This document shows, one piece after another, positions 23,201-35,200 of a stretch of 64,000 nt of DNA; positions within the stretch are counted from its first letter, which is position 1; each line of letters begins with the position of its first letter. The translations under genes were made by a program, and so were the position numbers. The notes beneath the pieces were generated by a model. That model ran no database searches, was not told the origin of the DNA, and worked only from the letters and a program-made list of their open reading frames with translations. The stretch is from Fragum whitleyi. Taxonomy: Eukaryota > Mollusca > Bivalvia > Cardiida > Cardiidae. The stretch is taken from assembly GCA_948146395.1 (NCBI GenBank), contig OX411552.1:14368957-14432956 (forward strand), given 5' to 3'.

Positions 23201-26200
23201 ATTTTGGAGTTATTGTCCTTTGTTATTTTTAATACTTAGATTTTATAGGAGGTAAATCTCTTCCAGTACAAAAGAATCCTTAATATACTAGGCTTCAGTT
23301 GACTATCAAGCTTTCGCAGCGGGGGATGGCCATGTCCAACATGGCTCTTATTTTTGTGACAATGCCTAATTCGGGGAGAATTATCCGTCTCTTACGGCCC
23401 TTGTTTGGTATGAAAATAACTTTCATTGATATCTATTTGTTGTCAGATCATTTGATAAGGTCAAGAAATTGAATGCCAAACTTCAGAATGTCTTTACTCT
23501 TTTTAAACATCAAACTCATTCATATTATGTCTATTTCCCTTATTGATTGATTTCAAAGTAAACCTATAGTTGAATCTCACATTAAATTAGTTATAATAGT
23601 TTGTAAACCTTTCAACCTTTGTATATATCAAGGGGTTAGAGCAAAACAAAGTATGTCTTTTTAATATATAGACACAAACTTTGATTTTGCTCTAACCCCT
23701 CGATATATTTGTGTGTAGATTCCTTTTGCACTTTACAGTTTTCCAGATAAAGTGAGTGATTCTGTTTTCAAAAAGAAATATGAGCCTGTGTGTGAGATTT
23801 CCAACAATTTCAAATAACCACAAAACAAAGACTCTGGCCAGTCTGTGCATCCGCACAGTCTGACCAGAGTCCTCACTTTGCGTTTTGTAGATAGATAAGG
23901 TTTCAAAGTAACTTTAGAGGAAAAGGTAACATTATATGTACAGTTGGTGGCTGTCTACGCAACTCAATGTTTGCCCTCACAAACATTTCAGATTGTTAGA
24001 AATGTAACACACAGGATCATATTTCATTATGGGTCACTCAAACCTTATGTAGTGAGTACTCAAAAGAATCACCTCATCAAGATGAATCCATTGATAACAC
24101 AGGATTTGGATGTGACATTACAAATTTATGATGTCATCACTATCTTTATTCATTCGGAACACCACTCAGCCAATCTCACGATCAACCTCAGATGTACATA
24201 GACAGACTATTTTTAAAAAATACGAGAAACCCTTGGAAAAACTCAATGATGTCAGTTAAAATGGCGTTTAAGTCAACAACGTGAATCCAGTGTATCCTTA
24301 TATAAATATCTTTAGGTTCTTAAATAACAACTGAAAAATCTTAATTTTTGAGAATGATTGGTCATTCTCAAAAATTAAGATTTTTCAGCTGTTATTTACT
24401 GTAAAGATATAAATCTAAAGATATGGCCTGTTGTTTCCACGCTAGTTTTTCTTACACTGTTTCTGCCTAACAAAATGCACAATTTTGTTACATACCCATC
24501 TGCCTTACAAACATCCAAGGTCTGTTGCAGTTTATGGAAATAGTCGAGTTATGTTCCAAATGTATCTCTATTCTGGAGCTCCGATATTCATCAATGAAAG
24601 GTGTATTTATAGTTTTCAGAACCTCAACCTTCTACCCCCACCCAACCTACCTCCATCCATACCACACATATCTCCAACCGTAGAAATTCACAGAGATCCT
24701 CTAGTGAATCAGACTCCATTCCTACTTCACCTAAGGTAAATATAAATCTCTACCCTTCTTCACCTCAGGTAAATATAAACCTCTACCCAACCATCCTCCA
24801 TCCATACCAAACACATCTCCAACCATAGAAATTCACAGAGAAACTCTAGTGAGTCAGACTCTATTCCTACTTCACCTCGGGTAAATATGAGCCTCTTTCC
24901 AGCCTACCTCCATCCATACCATACATATCTCCAATTGTAGAAAATCACAGAGATCCTGGAAAGAGTCTGATTCTATTCCTTTTTATACGCCCGAAGGGTC
25001 GTATTATGTTATGGCCTCGGTCGTCCGTCCGTCTGTCCGTCTGTCTGTCTGTCCGTCTGTTAGCAATTTTTTGTGTGCGCGACTCCTCCTAAACTACCAA
25101 TGGGAATAAGCTGAAACTACACACAATTACTCCCTATGATGTCTAGTTGTGCATAAGACCTTTGAAATTCAAATCGCTCCAATCATTCCTGAGAAATCTT
25201 GAATTATCTGCCCTTGAATATAACAAAAAATCACTGTTTTTTGTGTGCACGACTCCTCCTAAACTACCAATGGGAATAAGCTGAAACTAAACACAATTAC
25301 TCCCTATGATGTCTCGTTGTGTATAAGACCTTTGAAATTCAAATCGCTCCAGTCATTCCTGAGAAATCTTGAATTATCTGCCCTTGAATATTACAAAAAT
25401 CACTGTTTTTTGTGTGCGCGACTCCTCCTAAACTATCCATGGGAATAAGCTGTAACTACACACAATTACTCCCTATGATGTCTAGTTGTGTATAAGACCT
25501 TTGAAATTCAAAATGCTCTTGTCAATCCTGAGAAATCTTGAATTATCTGCCCTTGAATTTTACGAAAATCACTATTTCTTGTGTGCACAACTCCTCCTAA
25601 ACTATCAATTGGAATGGGCTGAAACTAGACACATTTACTCCCTATGATGTCTAGTTGTGTATAAGACCTTTGAAATTCAAAATGCTCCTGTCAATCCTGA
25701 GAAATTTTGAATTATCTGCCCTTGAATTAAACAAAAATCATTGTATTTTGTGTGCAACTCCTCCTTAACTATCAATTGAAATGAGCTGAAACTAGACACA
25801 ATTACTCTCTATGATGTCTAGTTTTGCATAAGACTTTTCAATTCAAAATGCTCCAGTCATTCTAAAGTTATCTTGGATTATCTGCCCTTGAGTTGATGAA
25901 AAACAAAATTTCTTGTCGGCTCATTTTTCCTACATTTTGGATGGGAATGTAAGGAAACTTGCCATAATGACTCTTGTCTTTTTGTGCTTAGGACTAAATA
26001 TATTTTCATATTTAAATGTTATGGCACTAGATGCCTGTCTGTCTGTTTGCAATATTTTTAGCTATCATTCAAGCTCACGTTACTGACAAGCCAAGGTTAC
26101 TGACAAGCCCCTTCGGGCGTATATGCGCCGCTCTGCGAAGCTCTTGCTCACCTCAGGTAAATGTGTTACTTTACCCTACTAATCTCTTTCCATACCACAC

Positions 26201-29200
26201 ATATGGATTTGATCATCACCTTTTCAAATCAAAATCAAGTTATCTTTTTTAGTTACCATTCTGAGTATGTTTGTCAAAAATATTTCTTGTAAATTAAAAG
26301 TGCTCTTCATCAAAATACAAAAAAACACCATGGGACTAAAATAATCTCTTTTTCAGGCTCCTCAAGACTATGTTGTCATAGATACCAAGGGACCAATCAA
26401 ATCATCTGTTACATTGGTGAGCACCTCCAGTAAATCCATGATGGCACCAACCACAACGCCTGTTACAAACCTTGACTCTGTGTTCCTGGGACAGATTGAA
26501 AAACTCTTCAAAGCCATTGCCAATAAAGATCTACCATTGGTGGGTTAATCCAACTTAAAATCTTGATGAAAAAAACATGAATATTATAACATGTTATGAG
26601 CAAAAACTCATAAAAGTAAGAAATTGAATTACTCTAAATGGAAATGGGGAAGAAAAGAAGTCTTCCTCATTTTGAATAGTCAATAGATAGCTCTCTTTCC
26701 TCATTTGGTGAAACTTCGAAATATTTATCATAAAATTTTGAGCAATAGAAGGCTTCCAAAATAAAGTGAATGGTAGTTTCTCTTAACTTAATCTACATCA
26801 TATGGTTGTAAAGGACCTGTGGACAATGTATTACTTCTGATTTCTTCATTGTACCTATTAGAAGTGACAAATAAAGATGCTGGCTAATAACTGCAGATAG
26901 CCATGTTTAACCCACAGACAAAGTGTAACTTCTGACTGTCAGATAATCTGTGTTTTTTCCTGAGTTCACTTAACTTAATATAATTAAAAAATTAGACCAT
27001 AACTCTGACTTTCAGATAAAGTTTAACCATATTTAAACAGTAAATAAGTCTGAATTTAGAATTAAGTATATAATGGGTTTGTCATTTTATAAATCTTATC
27101 TTATAGATATAGTTTTACCTAGCTTGATTTGATCAATTAATGATTATTACTTTTAAATAAAGAATACCATTGGTAATTCTTTTTAAAACTCTTTCAACTA
27201 AAGTTTTAAATTCGGTTGTTCAGTTTATAACTCTAAATTTCAGATAAAATATTATCTGGGTTGGTCAGAAACTGAAGACTCAGATGAAGATGAGAGTCCT
27301 ACATCACCAGAGGTGAAGACATTATGTCATCCACTGTGTCAGTGTAGTAAATGTCATCCTCTACAAAAAGTAAGTTTAAAATAAGATAACCTCTGTAGGG
27401 TGTAGACATTATGTCATCCACTGTGTCAGTGTTATAAATGTCATCCTCTACAAAAAGTAAGTATGAAATAAGATAACCTGTGTGAGGTGAAGACATTATA
27501 TTATCCGCTGTGTCAGTGTAGTAAATGTCATCCTCTACAAAAAGTAAGTTTAAAATAATATAACCTTTGTGAGGTGAAGACAATATGTCACCAACTGTGT
27601 CAGTGTAGAAAATGTCATCCTCTACAAATTGTAAGTATGAATTAAGATTATAAGAAGACATTATGTTATCCACTGTGTCAGTGTAGTAAATGTCATCCTC
27701 TACAAAAAGTAAGTATTAAATAAGATTATAAGATAACCTCTGTGAGGTAAAGACATTATATTATCCGCTGTGTCAGTGTAGTAAATGTTATCCTCTACAA
27801 AAAGTAAGTATGAAATAAGATTACCTCTGTGAGGTGAAGACATTATGTCATCCACTGCATCAGTGTAGTAAATGTCATCGTATACAAAAAGTAAGTATGA
27901 AATAAGATAACCTCTGTGAGGTGAAGACATAATATCATCCACTGCATTAGTGTAGTAAATATCATCCTCTACAAAAAGTAAGTATGAAATAAGATAATCT
28001 CTGTGAGGTAAAGACATTATGTCATCCACAGTGTCAGTGTAGTAAATATCATCCTCTACAAAAAGTAAGTATGAAATAATATTATCTCTGTGAGGTGAAG
28101 ACATTATATCATCCACTGTGTCAGTGTAGTTAATGTCATCCTATACAAAAAGTGAGTGGAGTTAATACAATTAAGTCATCCTTTTTCCAATAGTGTATGA
28201 TGACTGGTTTAACAAGTACAGCAAATTGGTCAACCTGAATCAGGTGTATATGTCGTGCCCGATCTCGGGAATACTTAATCTCAAGAACGGGCAAGTGATG
28301 ACAGGGGGTCGTTGCTCATTCATAAGAATGGTCAAACCAACGTTTATATCAACACAACATGTCATAAAAGTATGATTCTTGCATTTAAATATTCCATTTT
28401 ATTCATTAAATGATCCCAAAATAAAGTTTATTCGATTAATTCTACATATAAACTATAAAATCATGTTATCGATCTCAACTTTCGACAAACTGACAGACCA
28501 ACTTCCGGTTGAATATCCCGGCTCACTTATCTAAATATATGAGACCTATCGTTATTAATTAAATTGTTGTTCGCAAAATTTTCAGTTTGTAAACCTATAT
28601 TAATTAAAGATTGTCTGGAAATTCATGAAACATCGGGAAACGATATATAATAGATTAATTACTGTCAGAGTCTGTACAACCCGGATAACTATTTTGAATG
28701 ATAATTCATCCCAATGAAAACATCTGGAACAGTGCATCAGATGTTCTACTGGTCTGTTCAGGCTCTTCCGAATTTTATCCAACAAAATACCCAGTTATTT
28801 TCAAAACAGACAGCAAATGAAACACGCTTGAAAAAAAATCACCTGTCAATGGTGGTCATGAAAGAAGCCTCAGGGCAGCTAATGCTTTACAAAACAGACT
28901 TTAAACTATACACCTCACCCCTTACATAATAAGGGGTCGTCTTGGAACTCTGTAAAATCAATAGTTGATTTGTGTGTTTGTATGGGGTTGTACATCCCTT
29001 CTGACGATCTTTCAGCAATAGCGTGGCGGAGTACCTAATAATGGATCCCTGGTATTTCTCACACCAGTTCCACCATCACATCCTTTCCAAGTCTCCAGCT
29101 GCTATCCCACATAGGTCTACTGTTATCACCCATTGTTGGAAGACAAATAGTCAGAAAGAATGAAAGCCCCCATCAGGAATCAAACTCAAAATCTCTAGAT

Positions 29201-32200
29201 TGACAGTCCAAAGCTCTACCGACTGCATTATAAAGGCGGCTTAATCCGTATTTGAAAAATCTTTGATTTCATTAGAGGTTAGCCAGATTTGATATGTCAA
29301 CATGGTGACAAATTGTCACGAGATAGGCCTGTTGCTGTGCTGGATGCCCAAGTATTAAAAACAACAAAGGGACATAACTCAAAAATTAAGCAAGGTAGAG
29401 TTACTTTTCTTGCCAACTGCACTTTTTAAGACCTCTTTACACCTTCTCGATTTTCTCTCTGATTCACCACGATTCACCAAGATTTCTCATGGTCAGAAAA
29501 ATTGGAATGGATCGGGTTGAATCGTGGCAAGAAGTAGAAATATTCAGTATCACTACGTTTCCAGTAAGATTGTACACAATATAAGTACGGTGTCTGTAAG
29601 GTATTTATACGAATCAATGACAGTTCTTGACGGCAACGCTATAGTCAATGAGGATTGACTGCAGTGGCACAACGAATGTTCACAGTGCTTGTAAGGTTCA
29701 ATACGGTTCAAGTCTGATTCTAAGCGGCATTGGTCATGGCCAATCATGAAGCTTCACAGCAAAACCTTGGATGATTTGTACGACAACTGTACCCATTTCA
29801 TGGTGAATCGTGAGAATTCGTAATGTGGGATTCCACAACTGGCTACGATCTCTCATGAATTGTCGCGAATAAAGCTTCAGTGTCAGTACGAATCAGTACG
29901 ATTTCGCTACGGTTGTGCTATTAATTAGGCCATGCCCAATAACCACCACAATTCGCCACGAATGTTTTAAATGTTTTAAAACTTCTGTAGCACCAACATA
30001 GAATTTCCTGAATTATCACAAAACATTGAGTGTCACCACAGTTGTACTACGAATCACCATGGTAAATGACAATTTCACAAATTGTTTCGAATCGTAGGGG
30101 CACCGTAGCCAAAAATCGTGAATCTGTAAATCGGCCTTCAATCATGAAAGGAATGAATTGCCTAGGTTCAAGTCAATCGGACATAAGGGGACAAAGTTAT
30201 GCTTATGACATAGAAAGATCCATCCGCCAGTTGGATATTGGCACCACAACCCATCCAATATTACATCCTTTCTTTTAAGGGGCATTTGCAGAAAGGTAAA
30301 ATGACCATACAAGATTAAAAAAGTGCATGTCGTATTGCGATGCAATACAGGAGTCCCCCACTGGATAACAAAAAATCCTTTCTTATAATATATCTCCTAC
30401 TTGCCACTTGTCCTCAATGAGATCTATAAGTGTACCAAGTTTGAAGTTGCTAGCACTGATGGCTCAGGAGATATGGTCTGGACAAAAATGTTAGGATAAA
30501 AAACAACAATGGACAATAACTAAAAAAGTGGATGTGGCAGAGTAACAGTTCTTGTGCATTACACTTCTTCTCAATGAGACCTACCTGTGTACAAACTTTG
30601 AAGTTGCTAGGGCTTATAGTTTATGAGATAAGTACGGGACAAAAATGTCAGGATAGAAACAACAAAGGGCAATAACTCAAAAAGTGGACAGGGCAGAGTG
30701 ACAGTTCTTGTACATGACACTTGTCCTCAATGATATCTATAAGTGTAGCAAGCTTGAAGTTGCTAGCACTTATGGTTTAGAAGATATGGTCCGGACAAAA
30801 ATGTAAAGGTAAAAACAACAAAGGGCAAAAACTCAAAAAGTGGATGTGGCAGAGTAACAGTTCTTGTACATGACACTTGTCCTCAATGAGATCTATATGT
30901 GTACAAAGTTTAAAGGTGCTAGCACTTATAGTTTAGGAGATATGATCCAGACAAGAATGTAAGACTAAAAACAACAAAGGGCAATAACTCAAAAAGTGGA
31001 CATGGCAGAGTTACAAATCTTGAACATGACACTTGTCCTCAATAAGATCTATAAGTGTACCAAGCTTGAAGTTGCTAGCACTTATAGTTTAGGAGATCTG
31101 ATCCGGACAAGAATGTAAGGCTAAAAACAACAAAGGGCAATAACTCACAAAATGGGGTGTGGCAGAGTTATGGATCTTGATCATGACACTTCTCCTCAAT
31201 GAGATCTATAAGTGTACCAAGTTTGAAGTTGCTAGCACATATGGTTTAGAGGATATAGCCCGGACAAGAATGTAAGGGTAAAAACAACAAAGGGCAATAA
31301 CTCAAAAAGTGGGCATGGCAGAGTAAAGGTCATTGAACATGACACTTCTCCTCAATGAGAAGTGTACCAAGTTTGAAGTTGCTAGCACATATGGTTTAGA
31401 GGATATAGCCCGGACAAAAGTGTGACGGAAAGACAGACAGACGGACGGACATACGGAATTGAGCAAACCTATAGTCCCCCAACTGGCAACCGGTGGGGTA
31501 CTAATAAGGTGGCCAATTGTCACAAGATAAGCCAATTACACAGCTGGATGTCCAAGTTTGAAAAACATCAAAGGGAAATACCTAAAAAACATTAAGCTAG
31601 GTAGAGTTGTTGTTCTTGTGCTCTGCTATCCATTATCATAAAAGGAACATAACTTCAAAGTTGCAAGTCAATCCGACATATGGTGTCAGAAATATGCTGC
31701 GGACTAAGCAGTGGAAGCCAAAGGTGATCCCCCCCCCCTCTCCACATAAAGTCCACAGCTAGATTTGTGTCAACAATTTAATCACTATCTGGAATATCGC
31801 TTCGTCTGACAGGTCACACATTTAATTATATAAGCCTATAAGAAACAATATGAAGTTTTATACTGGAGTCAAAAATAGCTTTTTCAACCTACATGTACCT
31901 GTTTATCAGAAGTTTCATCCTAAAAAATACTTAGTTTTTTAGCCTGGGAATTAAACATGTGACACGTCACGCAAAAAGGGACCATCTGGGAACTCTGTCT
32001 AATAAATATTTGAAAAGAGACTGGGTCCAGCATAGGTCAAGCACAGGTCGCAATTCAAAAATCCTTTTACAGGAAGGTAGATTGTTCATTCTATATTGGA
32101 AAATAAAAAAAGTGCATTGATAATTATCTGTCAGAAAGGTATATCAACATGGACATTCAACAAAAAGCGGTTCGATGTTGAACACCAAAAATACTGCAGC

Positions 32201-35200
32201 TTTAGATTATTTAGATAATAAAGGTAAAAGACGGGGGTCAATAATCATCCCATAACAGATAGTACATGTATTAATTCTTATTAGTTAGAAAAATATTTCG
32301 CTAAGTAATTGAATGCCCGGCGTTATGAGCGACCCAGACATCGTACCTACAGCCTATCCAAGCCACCGCCATGACGTCTAAGTATCCCATCCCCGAAAAT
32401 AGCAGTAAATAACGGAGGTCAACAATCATCCCATTATAAATGATATTGAATTTCTTACTTAGACGTCATAGCGGCAGCTTGGACAAGCTGCAGGCATGAT
32501 GCTTGGGTCACGATAATAACGGAGGTCAACAATCATCCAATTATAAATGATGTTAAATTTCTTAATCATAAAGATATATCTCCGTTGACATCAACCAACA
32601 GCAAAATATTGGTGTGCACCCAAACGTCTCAACTACTGCTTATTCTGAAAAGACCGGCAGATAACGGAGCTCGTAATAATTTCATTTCAATGATATTAAC
32701 CCTTATAAGTCAGAAAAAAATATATTTTCATGGTAGACACAAAGCAAAACGAAAGTCGTTAGCGAGCAATCCAAACTTCATTACTACAGCTCGTTAAGAA
32801 AATAGCGGAAAATAGCAGAGGTCAACAATTGTCTCATTATAATGATAAAATGTATATACAGCTAACTCAATCCGCCGTCATGACGTCTTTTCCACATTTC
32901 CGCGGAGTATGTAAAGAAATTAGCGTTAATGGCGGAGGTTAACAGTAATCTCATAGTGAATGATAGTATATCATTATTTGTCTGCAAATATTTTACAAAA
33001 GACATAAACCTAAAAAAAAAAAAAACCCACGATTCATAAGTGGGCGACCAAACGTCGTACCTACATCTTATTTAGATGCTGTTACCACGTCCGAACCGCC
33101 CAAACGGGGACTTATATCCATGAGAACAGCAGTAAAATACGGAGGTCAAAATTAATCTCTATTACAAACGGTTATTCTAATAGGTCATTTGTTAAAACTA
33201 TAACCGAAACTACAGTAAACATCGTGAAACTGGTAAGAACTAGAAAGCCATGAATGGCTTGAGTTGCTCCACAGACTTGAAATTCTTGTAAAAGCAATAA
33301 AGGTTTTGAATAGATTTTGGGTTCTACTGATGTTGAATATGATTTTCAGTTTCAACTACATAACATATACAGATATGACCTCCGTCCATAAAATACATAT
33401 TTTCGGTAGACTGATAAAGGGTCACTCAAGGATCATTCAAGTGAATTTTGGTTGATATCTAAAATTAGAATCTGAGAAAATGATACTCAATGTTTCCATT
33501 ATATAACATATAGAGAAATGACCTCTCCCCATAAAATGCATATTTTCCATCTGATCACAATGATTTATTGTAGAATGATAAAGGGTCACTCAAGGATCAT
33601 CCCAGTGAAATTTGGTTGATATCATAACAATAGATTCTGAGAAAACGATTTTCAAAGTTTCCGCTAAATAACATATAGAGAAATGACCTCCGCCAATAAA
33701 ATGCATATTTTCCATCTGATCACAATGATTTATTGTAGAATGATAAAGGGTCACTCAAGGATCATCCCAGTGAAATTTGGTTGATATCCATCAGTTACAT
33801 TCTGAGAAAATGATTTTCAAAGTTTCCACTTTATAACATGTAGAGAAATGACCTCCGCCCATAAAATGAATATTTTCCATCTGATCACAATGATTTATTG
33901 TAGAATGATAAAGGGTCACTCAAGGATCATCCCAATGAAATTTGGTTGATATCCATCAGTTACATTCTGAGAAAATGATTTTCAAAGTTTCCACTATATA
34001 ACAAGGATCTTTCATGTAAAATTTATTTGGTATCCATTGATTAGAATCCGAGAAAATTCTCTTTTTACCATATTTGGAAATTAGCCACGCCCATTAAATC
34101 CATGTTTTTCATTGGATCAAAATTTCTTGAACAACTTTGAAAGAGGGTCACCCAAGGATCATTCCTGTGAAGTTTTGTTGAAATTCACCCAGTAGTTTCT
34201 GAGGAGAAGATTTTTAAAGAAAAAGTTTACGACCGGACGCATGGACGGACGGAGGGACGCACGACGGACACAACGCCATGACAATAGCCCCAGTGGCTTT
34301 CAGCCAGTGGAGCTAAAAATGAATTTGGAATGATTAAGGAATAAAATTGAATGAGTGTGGAGAGCGTATTGAACAAAATTTATGGTGGGTAATCCTATAT
34401 CGCAAATTTTGTTCAGGATGAACAAAATTGGCGATATTTATTACATCTCTATGATAAAATGTGCATACATGTGCCACGCATAGCTTCATATTTCTTCAAA
34501 ATCCCATGCAAAGCTAACAATTTGAAATATATCAGTGAAAACGCGATTTATCTCTATCAAACAATTTTATATTGAGAAACGTTTTTGAATCCGTATTATT
34601 AAATGGGTTTGAGTGATTTTGAACGGTCCGAGTGAGTGTTTGGAATGAATGAAACGAGCGCTGAGTGAGCGATTTAGAATGATTTGATTGAGGTGAATGT
34701 CAATTTCACGATGCAACTAACTGTACTCAAACCTATAGGCTGTCATTATTAATGCCGTAAATCTATTTGTTTAATATTTAGACCCTGCTCAATCAAGCCA
34801 TATTTCTTTATCAAAATAGACTCCCTCTGTCGACGATATAGCGTACGCTCCTCACTTACTCTTTCCAGGCCAACATAGTGAAAGTCTTCAATACTATGGT
34901 GAGTTTGATTAAAGTGTCTAGGCACCGGCTCATGGTCATTCCCACGTCGAATGTTGGATAGATGATTGGACATTCGGGTTTTCAACATGTTTCTCGTTTC
35001 CCCAATATACACAAGACAGCTACATTTCTTACAGTATATTCCATATATGACATTATGTGTACGGCAGTTTATCGTCAAATCAGTTTGTACCGGCTTGCCA
35101 GTCATATCCCTGATAGGTGTCGTGATATGTTTCTCACATAGTTTACAGTCTCGCCCACATCCTTTCGTCACTTGTTTTGGAGATCGTTTAGACTTGGTTC

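Larger units (their letters stand above)
28161..34748. other. Large intron 12, first part: satellites and unclassified sequence
   Basis: No exon is expected or seen. Contents: unclassified sequence to 29030; SINE (29030-29253); a stretch with recurring GATTCACCACGATTC/GAATCGT words (29440-30110); a satellite-cored element (30360-31510); half a GTGAC MITE (31960-32120); the unusual GGAGGTCAACAATC array (32220-33180); a further satellite-cored element (33360-34317); and AT-rich sequence. Confidence 0.6.

Noticed and set aside
27299..28116. Two long minus-strand frames (124 and 138 codons) with YLLFVEDDIYYTDT repeats
   Set aside because: They are the reverse reading of the 87-bp minisatellite derived from exon 12; the period is a multiple of three, which keeps the frame open. 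No independent gene.
29190..29253. Candidate tRNA gene on the minus strand
   Set aside because: A- and B-box-like sequences are present but the cloverleaf is not complete and it continues into a SINE body; treated as a SINE head.
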